64,000 nucleotides of DNA from an uncultured Croceitalea sp. (GTDB lineage Bacteria > Bacteroidota > Bacteroidia > Flavobacteriales > Flavobacteriaceae). The notes under the pieces are model-generated. The model saw nothing but the letters and a program-made list of their open reading frames with translations, was not told where the DNA came from and did no database searches. Where the stretch lies: assembly GCA_947494805.1 (NCBI GenBank), contig CANLWK010000002.1:1042662-1106661 (forward strand), written 5' to 3'. The stretch's first letter is position 1. Each line of letters opens with the position of its first letter. A program made the position numbers and the translations under genes. Shown piece after piece: positions 27,660 through 36,672 of this stretch.

Positions 27660-27674
27660 GTGTTGATAAATTAG

Positions 27675-27706
27675 TTTTAGCGGAAAACAGTTTTAAAATA
27701 TCTTTG
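27675..27706 (+). promoter_or_regulatory. candidate promoter for dnaN
   Basis: TATCTTTG at 27699-27706 matches the -7 TAnnTTTG consensus exactly; TTTTAG at 27675-27680 is a weak -33 element at about 18 bases. The leader to the dnaN ATG would be about 60 bases. Confidence 0.45.
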
Positions 27707-27771
27707 CTTTTATGGTTTTTGATGGATTCCACGGGATTTTCCATCTCAGCATCCAATAAAATATAAACTAC

Positions 27772-28890
27772 ATGAAATTTATAGTATCCAGTACGTATTT
27801 GCTAAAACAGCTTCAGGTCTTGGGCGGCGTTATCAATAGCAGCAACACCCTGCCTATTTTAGATAATTTTCTGTTTGACCTTAAAAAGACCAAGCTTACG
27901 GTTTCGGCGTCTGACCTTGAAACAACCATGAGTTCTGTTCTTGAGGTAGATTCAGACTCAGAAGGTACAATTGCGGTGCCTGCCCGTTTGTTATTGGATA
28001 CCTTAAAAACTTTTCCCGAACAGCCCTTGACTTTTGTGGTTGAGGACAACAATACTGTAGAGATAAGCTCAAACCATGGTAAATATGCGCTTGCCTATGC
28101 CGATGGCGCTGAGTTTCCAAAGGCGGTCGAGCTATCAAATCCGAGCTCCACTACCCTTTTGGGCGATATATTGGCAACGGCCATCAACAAAACAATTTTT
28201 GCTGCAGGAAATGATGATTTAAGGCCCGTAATGAGTGGTGTGTTTTTTCAGTTCTCCCCAGAGAACCTAACTTTTGTGGCCACAGATGCCCACAAACTCG
28301 TCAAGTATCAAAGAGCTGATGTATCAGCTTCTGAGGTAGCCGAGTTTATCATGCCCAAAAAGCCATTGAACCTTTTAAAAGGTATTTTGGCCGGTTCAGA
28401 AACCGATGTGAAAATTGAATACAACGAAAGCAATGCCAAGTTCACATTTGACGAAACAGAATTGATTTGTCGTTTGATCGATGGAAAGTATCCAAACTAT
28501 GAAGCGGTAATTCCGAAAGAGAATCCAAACGTACTTTCCATTTCAAGAAATCAGTTTTTGAGTTCGGTACGCAGGGTTTCTATATTCTCGAACAAGACAA
28601 CCCATCAGATACGGTTAAAGGTTGCAGGTGCAGAACTGAATATTTCTGCTGAAGATGTTGACTATAGCAATAAGGCTGAAGAACGTTTGTCATGTGCATA
28701 TCAAGGTGATGATATGCAGATAGGCTTTAACTCGCGTTTTTTGGTTGAAATGTTGAACAATTTATCATCAGATGAAGTTTCTTTAGAAATGAGTCTACCA
28801 AACAGAGCGGGTATCTTGACCCCTTCTGATGGATTGGACGAAGGCGAACAAGTGATCATGTTGGTCATGCCCGTTATGCTCAATAACTAA
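27772..28890 (+). CDS. dnaN: DNA polymerase III beta subunit (sliding clamp)
   Basis: The 372-residue protein is the replication clamp. It has the three-domain layout, beginning MKFIVSSTYLLKQLQVLGGV, with SNTLPILDNFLFD, RPVMSGVFFQF and the closing segment VIMLVMPVMLNN, which is the usual end of the protein in place of the enterobacterial MPMRL. It sits alone between gldG and a convergent DUF4870 gene and is not near dnaA in this window. A strong hairpin terminator follows. Confidence 0.97.
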   Translation: MKFIVSSTYLLKQLQVLGGVINSSNTLPILDNFLFDLKKTKLTVSASDLETTMSSVLEVDSDSEGTIAVPARLLLDTLKTFPEQPLTFVVEDNNTVEISSNHGKYALAYADGAEFPKAVELSNPSSTTLLGDILATAINKTIFAAGNDDLRPVMSGVFFQFSPENLTFVATDAHKLVKYQRADVSASEVAEFIMPKKPLNLLKGILAGSETDVKIEYNESNAKFTFDETELICRLIDGKYPNYEAVIPKENPNVLSISRNQFLSSVRRVSIFSNKTTHQIRLKVAGAELNISAEDVDYSNKAEERLSCAYQGDDMQIGFNSRFLVEMLNNLSSDEVSLEMSLPNRAGILTPSDGLDEGEQVIMLVMPVMLNN

Positions 28891-28910
28891 ACCAACCCTT
28901 TATAAGTGAA

Positions 28911-28942
28911 AAAGGCTGGCGGTTGAACCGTCAGCCTTTTTT
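28911..28942. terminator. bidirectional terminator between dnaN and the DUF4870 gene
   Basis: AAAGGCTGGCGG (28911-28922) pairs with CCGTCAGCCTTT (28928-28939), 12 pairs with one G-T wobble, a 5-base loop and T-runs on both strands. It lies in the 54-base space between two convergent genes. Confidence 0.9.
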
Positions 28943-28944
28943 GT

Positions 28945-29304
28945 TCAAATAAACTTTATGGTTAAAAAGTATGAGGGAGATTCACCGTTAGAAGCTTTTA
29001 CCGCATTGACTATAGGAATAATAAACCCAACAATACCCACACCAATTAAAGTGAGTATCCCAAGACCGAACAATAGAATCGCGGGAATACTTAGTACAAT
29101 ATAGAGCAACATGCTCAATTGAAAATTGATGATAGACCTGCCGTGTTCATCCATTCCCACAACTGTATTCTTTGAGGTGAGCCAGATAATTAGTGGTACG
29201 ATAAAGCCTCCAAATCCTGTAACATAATGCAATAGCTGTGTCAGATGTATGATCGATAGCAGCGTATTGTCTTTTCTGAGGACATTTTGATTAACTACTT
29301 CCAT
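28945..29304 (-). CDS. DUF4870 domain membrane protein
   Basis: The 119-residue protein has three membrane helices and the DUF4870 pattern: IIHLTQLLHYVTGFGGFIVP, then WLTSKN, MDEHGRSIINFQLSMLLY and a C-terminal GFIIPIVNAVKASNGE. The family is widespread in Bacteroidota and its function is unknown. It converges with dnaN over a shared terminator and is divergent from mnmE. Confidence 0.92.
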   Translation of the reverse strand: MEVVNQNVLRKDNTLLSIIHLTQLLHYVTGFGGFIVPLIIWLTSKNTVVGMDEHGRSIINFQLSMLLYIVLSIPAILLFGLGILTLIGVGIVGFIIPIVNAVKASNGESPSYFLTIKFI

Positions 29305-29375
29305 TTTTGATTGATTTTGATGATGTACCTATTAGTAGTAAAATTGGTTGAAATGTTACAACGCCGGGTTATTTG

Positions 29376-29383
29376 TATTTTTG
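29376..29383 (+). promoter_or_regulatory. -7 element upstream of mnmE
   Basis: TATTTTTG matches the TAnnTTTG consensus and lies 22 bases before the mnmE ATG. The nearest upstream TTG is 25 bases away, longer than the usual spacing. Confidence 0.45.
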
Positions 29384-29404
29384 CGGCACATTCAAAAAGT
29401 TTAA

Positions 29405-30781
29405 ATGAGTTCACCTTCATATAACGACAACATAATTGCACTTGCCAGTGCGGCTGGTACTGGTGCCATTGCCATTATACGTATTTCGGGTCCTGATGCC
29501 ATTGAAATTGCTGCAAGTAAATTTCAACCTTACGCAAAGAAGCATTTACTTGACCAAAAGAGCCATACCATACATTTGGGGCACATTGTTGACGGTAAAA
29601 CCATTCTTGACAAGGTGTTGGTTTCCATTTTTAAAGGGCCAAATTCGTATACCGGTGAAAATGTAACAGAAATTTCATGCCACGGCTCACCTTATATTCA
29701 ACAGCAGCTAATTCAGTTGTTTTTAAGAAATGGCTGTCGTATGGCAAATGCGGGCGAGTTTACGCTCCGCGCATTCTTAAATGGCAAAATGGACCTTAGT
29801 CAGGCAGAGGCTGTAGCAGATCTGATAGCCAGCGACAGTGAAGCATCACACCAAGTTGCCTTACAACAGATGCGCGGTGGATTTAGCAATGAGATCCAAG
29901 CCCTACGTGAAGAACTTTTGAATTTTGCCTCATTAATTGAACTTGAGCTGGATTTTTCACAAGAAGATGTTGAATTTGCCGATAGAACCCAATTTGAGCT
30001 ACTCTTAAATCGTATAACCGAGGTTCTCGAACGCTTGATTGATTCCTTTGCACTCGGCAATGTAATTAAAAATGGAATTCCCGTGGCCATTGTTGGCGAA
30101 CCCAATGTGGGCAAATCCACCTTGTTGAATGCCCTATTGAACGAAGAACGGGCCATTGTAAGTTCCATTGCAGGTACCACACGTGATACGGTCGAAGATC
30201 AAATTAGCATTGGCGGCATCAATTTTAGGTTCATTGATACAGCTGGAATACGCGATACTACTGATCAAGTGGAGCAAATCGGAATTGAACGTGCATTCGA
30301 GAAAATCGCACAAGCCGCTTTAGTACTTTATCTGGTTGATGCCTGTATGGATAAATCACAGGAAATAGCACAACTACGGCAAAAATATCCAGACAAAAAA
30401 ATAGTGGTCATCGCGAATAAAATCGATGGTATTGACCAGCCACGACTGGCCCAGTTGCAACGAGATAACACCCATATATTAATATCGGCCAAGCATGGTG
30501 ATGGAATTGAAAGATTGAAAGAAACATTATTGACCTTGTCCAATACCGGAGCGTTAGGCAAGAATGACATTATAGTCACCAACAATCGCCACTATGATGC
30601 ATTATTGAAAGCTTTGGAAGCCATTCAAAAAGTCAAAGAGGCTATGAGCGATGATATTGCCAGTGATTTGATGGCCATCGACATCCGAGAGGCACTTTTT
30701 CATCTGGGCGAAATCACAGGGCAAGTTTCTACAGATGACCTATTAGGTAACATTTTTTCCAATTTCTGTATCGGAAAGTAA
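29405..30781 (+). CDS. mnmE: tRNA modification GTPase MnmE
   Basis: The 458-residue protein modifies wobble U34 of certain tRNAs together with MnmG. It starts with the formyl-THF-binding domain (IIALASAAGTGAIAIIRISG), then a helical domain interrupted by a G domain with G1 GEPNVGKST (about 230-238), switch TTRDTVEDQ, G3 DTAG and G4 NKID, and ends with the catalytic Cys motif FCIGK at the very C-terminus. Everything expected is present and the length is normal. Confidence 0.98.
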   Translation: MSSPSYNDNIIALASAAGTGAIAIIRISGPDAIEIAASKFQPYAKKHLLDQKSHTIHLGHIVDGKTILDKVLVSIFKGPNSYTGENVTEISCHGSPYIQQQLIQLFLRNGCRMANAGEFTLRAFLNGKMDLSQAEAVADLIASDSEASHQVALQQMRGGFSNEIQALREELLNFASLIELELDFSQEDVEFADRTQFELLLNRITEVLERLIDSFALGNVIKNGIPVAIVGEPNVGKSTLLNALLNEERAIVSSIAGTTRDTVEDQISIGGINFRFIDTAGIRDTTDQVEQIGIERAFEKIAQAALVLYLVDACMDKSQEIAQLRQKYPDKKIVVIANKIDGIDQPRLAQLQRDNTHILISAKHGDGIERLKETLLTLSNTGALGKNDIIVTNNRHYDALLKALEAIQKVKEAMSDDIASDLMAIDIREALFHLGEITGQVSTDDLLGNIFSNFCIGK

Positions 30782-30813
30782 TTGCCAATAGCACTATTGA
30801 AGTCTTATCTTTG
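30782..30813 (+). promoter_or_regulatory. promoter of the CpsB-like phosphatase gene
   Basis: TTG at 30782-30784 and TATCTTTG at 30806-30813 are separated by 21 bases and fit the Bacteroidota promoter pattern. The -7 element lies 17 bases before the ATG at 30831, so the polysaccharide locus seems to start its own transcription here, not read from mnmE. Confidence 0.6.
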
Positions 30814-30830
30814 TAATCCAAATTTTATGC

Positions 30831-31589
30831 ATGTTTACTTTTTTCTCTAAAAAGGAATTTCTTGTAGATCACTTAGAAGGGTTTATTGACATTCACAATC
30901 ATATTCTACCAGGTATTGATGATGGTTCCAAAACCATAGAAGAATCGATAGCTTTAATAAAAGGTTTTGGAGAGTTTGGAGTTACCAATTTCATTTGCAC
31001 GCCTCATATCATGCATAATTTTTATGACAACACGCCTAAAACAGTAAAGCGGTCGTATAAAACCCTCAAAAAAGAACTTAAAGAGAACAACTTAAAAACT
31101 GTTGGGCTTTCATATGCGGCCGAACATATGATCGATGATAATTTTGAGCATATCCTTGAGAAAGGTAAGGTATTGCCTCTGAATTCAAATCATCTATTGA
31201 TTGAAATGTCTTACCTACAACCCAGCATCAATTTTGACACGGCCATTAAAGCAATGATAAAGTTGCAGTTATTTCCTGTTTTTGCGCATCCCGAACGCTA
31301 TCAATACCTGAATCAGGATTTTAAAAAGTACGAGGGCTTAAAGCAACAGAACATAAAATTTCAACTGAACATGTTGTCCATTGGCGGGTACTATGGCAAA
31401 GAAGTACAGAAAACTACAATGAAACTTCTTGACAATGAACTTTACGACTTCATAGGTAGTGATGTTCACAACAGCCAACATTTAAGTGCTTTAAAGAATA
31501 TTCAATTGAAAACAGCCACCGCCGTTAAGGTGAAAAAACTAATAAATGAAACACAGAACACCTTCTCAAGTCAAAGCGGCCCTAATTAA
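30831..31589 (+). CDS. CpsB/YwqE-type PHP tyrosine phosphatase for capsule regulation
   Basis: The 252-residue protein is a PHP-fold metal enzyme of the CpsB/CapC family. Metal ligands are visible: His22 and His24 in DIHNHILPGIDDGSKT, His59 in CTPHIM, Glu98/His99 in YAAEHM, His153 in FAHPERY, and Asp211/His213 in GSDVHNSQHL. In known systems it removes phosphate from tyrosines of the Wzc-type kinase. Its 3' end overlaps that of the wzc-like gene by 8 bases, transcribed towards it, which supports that role. Confidence 0.92.
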   Translation: MFTFFSKKEFLVDHLEGFIDIHNHILPGIDDGSKTIEESIALIKGFGEFGVTNFICTPHIMHNFYDNTPKTVKRSYKTLKKELKENNLKTVGLSYAAEHMIDDNFEHILEKGKVLPLNSNHLLIEMSYLQPSINFDTAIKAMIKLQLFPVFAHPERYQYLNQDFKKYEGLKQQNIKFQLNMLSIGGYYGKEVQKTTMKLLDNELYDFIGSDVHNSQHLSALKNIQLKTATAVKVKKLINETQNTFSSQSGPN

Positions 31590-33936
31590 AAGCGTACCAC
31601 TTCTTTTTGGCCTGTCCGTAACCATAGCCATACTTACCACCATATCCTAAGTTTGATTCTTTTACACCATTTACTATAAAAGATAAATGTTTGAGCTTGC
31701 CTTCTTTATAAAGGTTTAGCGGATATTCAAGTACGCGTTTTTCCGTAACTCCTGATTTGGTCACATAAAGTGTCTGATCCGCAAACTTGCTCAGCAACAA
31801 TGTATCGGTCACCACCAGTAAAGGTGCTGAGTCAATAACAACATAGTCATACTTTTTTGAAACTTCATCTATGAGATCATTCATGCGCTCACTTAACAAA
31901 AGTTCAGAGGGGTTTGGTAAAATTGCTCCCGAATAAATGATGTCAATTTCTATTTCACCGAAACTGATTTTTTGAATCAAGTCTTTAGATTCCAACTTTT
32001 CACCAGAAAGATACTCGGTCAGACCGAAACCAACATTGGTCTTCCTCGTCTTTTCATCTTCATGAAAGAGACCATAAATTTTTGGATTTCGTATGTCTGC
32101 ACCTAATAAAAGCACCTTTTTGTTCGTTGAAGCAAAAATCATAGAAAGGTTTGAAGCAACAAAAGTTTTACCTTCTCCGGGAACACTAGAGGTCACCAAA
32201 ATACGGTTAGCCCTATTCTCTTTATTTCTAAGCCTAAGCACATAGTCAAGGTTGGTTCTTAAAATTCTCAAGGACTCTGCCAATATGGACCTGTCCTGTT
32301 TCTTAATCACCAAATCTTCTTTCTTTTTTACCAAAGGAATCTCAGCCAATACGGAGTGACTATTACCCACCAATTGTTGAAGTGTAATTAGGTTACCGAC
32401 TCTATTATCGAGCAAATCCTTTATGTAAACAAATGCGAAAGGGATAATAATGCCCAACAAAAGTGAGGCTAAATAAATCATCTTTCTTTTGGGTTCAACT
32501 GGCATTGAATTGACCAAATGCGCGTTATCGACAATTTTTGACTTAGGAGCAGCAGAAGCAAACGTTATTTGAGACTCCTCCCTTTTTTGCAACAAGTACA
32601 AATAAAGTGATTCTGTGGTCTGCTGTTTTCTAGAGATATCACGCAGGGCTCTTTCATTGCCAGGTGTAGCGTATATTCTAGAATTAATTGTTGAAAGCTG
32701 TTTACTGAGGCTATTGACCTTTAAATTTAAGTTATTGGTCATATTGTTCAGGCTCGACTGCATACTTACTTTTAGCGCTCTTAGCTCTTGGTCAAGTTTT
32801 ACAATAACCGGATTCTTTTCATTTGAACTTTCTAACAATCTATTTCTTTGAGCGACCAACTCGTTATATCTTGCCGCAACGTTATCAATATTCGAATTTG
32901 AAAGGCCAACGTTCGTCGGTATGATTTCATAACCCCCTTGTTCACCTATTAAATTTTGCATTGAACTCGCAATACTTAATTGAATGTTCGCATTCTGAAG
33001 CTCTCTTTCACTTTCAGCACTCTGCGAAAAATTAACACTGGATTGCGAGCCTAAATCGGCTATACCCTTGCTCTCTTTGAATGATTCTGCCGACTGGTCT
33101 ACCGAAGAAAGGTTATTATAGATTTCAGAGATTCTATCATCTATAAACTTGCTAGTTCTGTTGGCAACAGTTCTCTTATCTTCTACCCAATTGCTATTGT
33201 TCTGTGCTATAAGTGAGTTCAATATATCCATGCCGCGTTCAGGTATGGCATCTTTATAGGAAATATTTAGAATCATTGACAAATCGTCAGGTGGACTGAC
33301 CAGAACATTTTGAATATAATACTGAGCTAATAAATCTACAGGTAAAATAGAAATCTTAAGGTTCTTGTTTTTAAATTTAGAAACGAGCTCTGTATTTGGT
33401 ATCAAGATTAAATCTCCGATTTCCGTCGTCTCTATCTTACTTCCGAAAGTTATCTTTTTAGCGTTGCCATCTTCTTCTTGGGAATAAGAGAACTCATTTT
33501 CATTTAAGACTTGAACGTAAAACTCATAATCCGCTTTGTTAACAATAGAATCGTCAGATATAAAGTTTATAGTGAAAGGATAATCCCTATAAAGTTCTTT
33601 TCCTTTAACATTTCCCAGTTGGGTGTATCGAACATTTAATTTTAGTTTTTGTATAACCCTAATGAAATTCTCTCTCGACTTGAGCAGTTCAATTTCATCT
33701 GTAATTTTAGTGCTCCCAGAGCTAAATACATCTAAGTCTTGCAATACACTCAGTTCTGAGCCTGAGCCCTGATTTTCAATTATTTGAATTTTTGCAGTTA
33801 CTTGATACTTTGGTATCGCATATCTTAAATATAAAAATGCTAGGCCAAGCATGAGCAGCGTACAAAGCACAAACCATTTCCAATGCTTTGTATATCTAGT
33901 AACTATATGCCTTAAATCTACTTCTTTATTTTCCAT
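31582..33936 (-). CDS. Wzc-like polysaccharide co-polymerase and tyrosine autokinase
   Basis: The 784-residue inner-membrane protein has an N-terminal Wzz domain with its first helix (WFVLCTLLMLGLAFLYLRYA), a long periplasmic coiled region, a GNVR-type segment, a second helix (MIYLASLLLGIIIPFAFVYI) and a cytoplasmic BY-kinase. Walker A is SSVPGEGKTFVASN (Lys590), Walker A' LLLGADIRNP, Walker B YDYVVIDSAPL. The tail holds a tyrosine cluster (GYGGKYGYGYG then WYAFN, about 765-783) that is the expected autophosphorylation site. It controls chain length and export of the polymer together with Wza (21-base gap upstream). Confidence 0.95.
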   Translation of the reverse strand: MENKEVDLRHIVTRYTKHWKWFVLCTLLMLGLAFLYLRYAIPKYQVTAKIQIIENQGSGSELSVLQDLDVFSSGSTKITDEIELLKSRENFIRVIQKLKLNVRYTQLGNVKGKELYRDYPFTINFISDDSIVNKADYEFYVQVLNENEFSYSQEEDGNAKKITFGSKIETTEIGDLILIPNTELVSKFKNKNLKISILPVDLLAQYYIQNVLVSPPDDLSMILNISYKDAIPERGMDILNSLIAQNNSNWVEDKRTVANRTSKFIDDRISEIYNNLSSVDQSAESFKESKGIADLGSQSSVNFSQSAESERELQNANIQLSIASSMQNLIGEQGGYEIIPTNVGLSNSNIDNVAARYNELVAQRNRLLESSNEKNPVIVKLDQELRALKVSMQSSLNNMTNNLNLKVNSLSKQLSTINSRIYATPGNERALRDISRKQQTTESLYLYLLQKREESQITFASAAPKSKIVDNAHLVNSMPVEPKRKMIYLASLLLGIIIPFAFVYIKDLLDNRVGNLITLQQLVGNSHSVLAEIPLVKKKEDLVIKKQDRSILAESLRILRTNLDYVLRLRNKENRANRILVTSSVPGEGKTFVASNLSMIFASTNKKVLLLGADIRNPKIYGLFHEDEKTRKTNVGFGLTEYLSGEKLESKDLIQKISFGEIEIDIIYSGAILPNPSELLLSERMNDLIDEVSKKYDYVVIDSAPLLVVTDTLLLSKFADQTLYVTKSGVTEKRVLEYPLNLYKEGKLKHLSFIVNGVKESNLGYGGKYGYGYGQAKKKWYAFN

Positions 33937-33957
33937 TATCAGATTGAACTAAAACCA

Positions 33958-34728
33958 CTAGTTACGGGTAAGTAATACGACCGTTGATGTAATCAATACA
34001 GAAAGAACAGAAACTGCAATCGATGCTCGTTGGTCTAAAGTAGACTGTGTTTTACCAGATTTGTTAGGCTCGATATATACCACGTCGTTCTGAGTGAGAT
34101 AGTAGACCGGAGATTTTAAAGCAGCTTTAGTATTAAGGTTAATTCTATTGTATACTTTGGTTCCATTAAAATCACGAATAACCATTACATTATCCCTTCT
34201 ACCCTTAATAGTGACATCACCGGCATAACCCAAAGCTTCCATGATAGTTATTTGACCTCCATTAACACTGTAAGTGCCTGGTCTATTTACAGCACCGAGA
34301 ACGGTAACCGTAAAATTTCGTATTCTTATATTAATGATTGGATTTTTTAGATAATCACTTAGTCGTTCTGTAAGTAATTTCTTTGTTTCACTTGAGGTCA
34401 ATCCCGCTATTTTTACTTTTCCAATCACCGGAAAATCGATTTCTCCATCTTTATCTATTAGATAATTCACCTGTTCAGGTCTGATACCACCTTCTTCTGA
34501 GCCCCTAAACAAATTAAAGGGCGCGCTTGCCTCAGGGTTTAGTGTTGAAATATGAATGCTTATTAAATCATCTACTTTGAACTTTGGTTCTAGGTCGTTA
34601 TCTTCTACAAGGGTTTCAAACTCTTGGGCATCTTCAAAATACACTACTTGTTTTGGGCTTGTACAAGCACTTAGAAGAACAATACAGATTACAATGGCTA
34701 AGGCCCTATTCGCTTTTTTTAAATACAT
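33958..34728 (-). CDS. Wza-like polysaccharide export lipoprotein
   Basis: The 256-residue protein has a lipobox (CIVLLSACTS; Cys22) and the polysaccharide export domain (KFKVDDLISIHISTLNPEA, YLIDKDGEIDFPVIGKVKIA) followed by an SLBB domain (VTVLGAVNRPGTYSVNGGQI, IMEALGYAGDVTIKGRRDNV). The C-terminal helix (SIAVSVLSVLITSTVVLLT) is the outer-membrane pore helix. It forms the exit channel above Wzc. Confidence 0.95.
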   Translation of the reverse strand: MYLKKANRALAIVICIVLLSACTSPKQVVYFEDAQEFETLVEDNDLEPKFKVDDLISIHISTLNPEASAPFNLFRGSEEGGIRPEQVNYLIDKDGEIDFPVIGKVKIAGLTSSETKKLLTERLSDYLKNPIINIRIRNFTVTVLGAVNRPGTYSVNGGQITIMEALGYAGDVTIKGRRDNVMVIRDFNGTKVYNRINLNTKAALKSPVYYLTQNDVVYIEPNKSGKTQSTLDQRASIAVSVLSVLITSTVVLLTRN

Positions 34729-34740
34729 GGTATGGTTATA

Positions 34741-36672
34741 TTAATCAAGAACTTTGTCCAACTTTATTTGTTCTGGATTTTTGCCCTTTTGATCAAATTT
34801 ACAATAATGAGAGTTATTGGATATGTATTCAGGTACAATCTTTTTCATCAAAGGAATGACATTGTCTTTAAAGAAAAGATTTGAAACACAAAGTTCATCA
34901 ATTATTGATTTAATTAAATTGTAGTCAATATCACGCACTTTACTTATCATTATTTTTTCGTGATATGTTGGAAGCGTGTTCTCTCCATTGGCAAGCAACT
35001 CTTCATAAAGCTTCTCACCCGGTCTCAATCCGGTGAATTTTATATCAATATCTTCAGGATATCTAAGGCCAGAAAGTTTGATCATATTTTTAGCTAAATC
35101 AAAGATTTTAACCGACTCGCCCATATCAAAAATGAATATCTCTCCTCCCTTGCCCATTGCACCTGCCTCAAGTACCAATTGAGAAGCTTCTGGGATTGTC
35201 ATGAAATATCTGGTAATATCTTTATGTGTTACCGTTAAAGGACCTCCTTTTTCAATTTGCTTTTTAAACAATGGAATTACAGAACCGTTAGATCCTAGAA
35301 CGTTACCAAATCTAGTTGTAATAAATTTTGTTTTCCCCTCTTGTTGACGACAGCTAATGTACATTTCTGCGATACGCTTTGATGCACCCATAACGTTTGT
35401 TGGGTTCACAGCCTTGTCTGTTGAGACAAAAACAAACTTCTCAACATTATGGTCAATACAAAGATCTACTAGGTTTTTAGTACCTAATACATTGACTTTT
35501 ACAGCTTCGTATGGATTTGCCTCCATTAATGGCACATGCTTATATGCAGCTGCATGAAAAAAGCGCGTTGGTCTATGTTCATTAATGAGGTTTTGCATGT
35601 TCCTCTTGTCCGTGACATCTCCAACAATAGGTATAAAGTTATGGAAGCCAGATTGCTTTAACTCTTGTTGTAGGTCATATAAAGCCGATTCAGCTTGGTC
35701 TATCAAAATTAGGCCTTCATACTTATGGCGACATATTTGACGAACCAATTCACTACCTATAGAGCCAGCAGCTCCGGTAACCATTATAGTCTGTCCAAAA
35801 AAATCTTTGTTGACATTGTCATTATGAATTTCTATCGATTGTCGATTTAACAAATCTTCAATTTGCACATTCTTGATTTGGGACATTTTGAGCTCACCAT
35901 TGATCCAATCTTCAATGGGAGGTACAATCTTAACCTTTACCGGAAGATTTACAACTTCATCTACTAGAAGCCTTAATTTATTTGGCTCAATCCGTTGAAT
36001 ACAAAAAATGATTTCTGAAATCCCTTGAATCAAAACAAATTCTTCACTTAGAACTTCTTTACTAAAAACTCGGACACCATTGATATGTTTACCAACTTTT
36101 TGTAGGTCATCATCTATAAAACCAACTACCCTTACCGACATTTTTGAATGATTGGTCAATGTATGATGAGTGATAATACCTGATTCGCCGGCACCATAAA
36201 TAATCACATTCTTTACATTACCACCTTTTTTGCTTATGAGATAGTCATAAATACTTTTAAAAAAGTATCTCGCCGCTGTCAGACCTATAAAGGCAATTAA
36301 ACTATTTATAATAATGATTGAGAGTGGTATTGTGAAAGCGTCGATAAAACCAAAGTATCTATTGGCAACGATACATACTATTAATCCAATACTTGACAAG
36401 CATATGGCATTAAAAATATTGTAGACGTCTTTTATACCTGTATGCCTTACAACCCCCTTATAGCTCCCTGTTATCAAAAAGCCAACAATAAACATACACC
36501 AAACAAGAGGTATTTGTTTTTTCAGCATGTCAACATCAAAGTTCAAGCTCAAGTTAAACCTGATTAAGTAGGCTAAAACAAAACTTAAAGTAACGATAGC
36601 TATATCAAATGTCAAAACGGTCCATTTGGATACGACCTTCCATTCTCGGTTAAATAAAAATCTTTCTATCAT
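34741..36672 (-). CDS. membrane-bound nucleotide-sugar 4,6-dehydratase (PglF/CapD/WbpM type)
   Basis: The 643-residue protein has four N-terminal membrane helices, a Rossmann-like CoA-binding domain (VIIYGAGESGIITHH) and an extended SDR domain starting TIMVTGAAGSIGSELVRQI near residue 295, then TDKAVNPTNVMGASKRIAEM. In place of the usual YxxxK it has the M-x-x-x-K form (MGASK) characteristic of UDP-GlcNAc 4,6-dehydratases of this group. The likely product is UDP-4-keto-6-deoxy-GlcNAc. Its start overlaps the stop of the aminotransferase gene by 4 bases, and together they would give a UDP-4-amino-dideoxy sugar. Confidence 0.92.
   Translation of the reverse strand: MIERFLFNREWKVVSKWTVLTFDIAIVTLSFVLAYLIRFNLSLNFDVDMLKKQIPLVWCMFIVGFLITGSYKGVVRHTGIKDVYNIFNAICLSSIGLIVCIVANRYFGFIDAFTIPLSIIIINSLIAFIGLTAARYFFKSIYDYLISKKGGNVKNVIIYGAGESGIITHHTLTNHSKMSVRVVGFIDDDLQKVGKHINGVRVFSKEVLSEEFVLIQGISEIIFCIQRIEPNKLRLLVDEVVNLPVKVKIVPPIEDWINGELKMSQIKNVQIEDLLNRQSIEIHNDNVNKDFFGQTIMVTGAAGSIGSELVRQICRHKYEGLILIDQAESALYDLQQELKQSGFHNFIPIVGDVTDKRNMQNLINEHRPTRFFHAAAYKHVPLMEANPYEAVKVNVLGTKNLVDLCIDHNVEKFVFVSTDKAVNPTNVMGASKRIAEMYISCRQQEGKTKFITTRFGNVLGSNGSVIPLFKKQIEKGGPLTVTHKDITRYFMTIPEASQLVLEAGAMGKGGEIFIFDMGESVKIFDLAKNMIKLSGLRYPEDIDIKFTGLRPGEKLYEELLANGENTLPTYHEKIMISKVRDIDYNLIKSIIDELCVSNLFFKDNVIPLMKKIVPEYISNNSHYCKFDQKGKNPEQIKLDKVLD

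Noticed and set aside
29800-30180. A 126-codon open frame on the minus strand
   Set aside because: It is antisense to the mnmE gene, whose motifs are all intact on the other strand.
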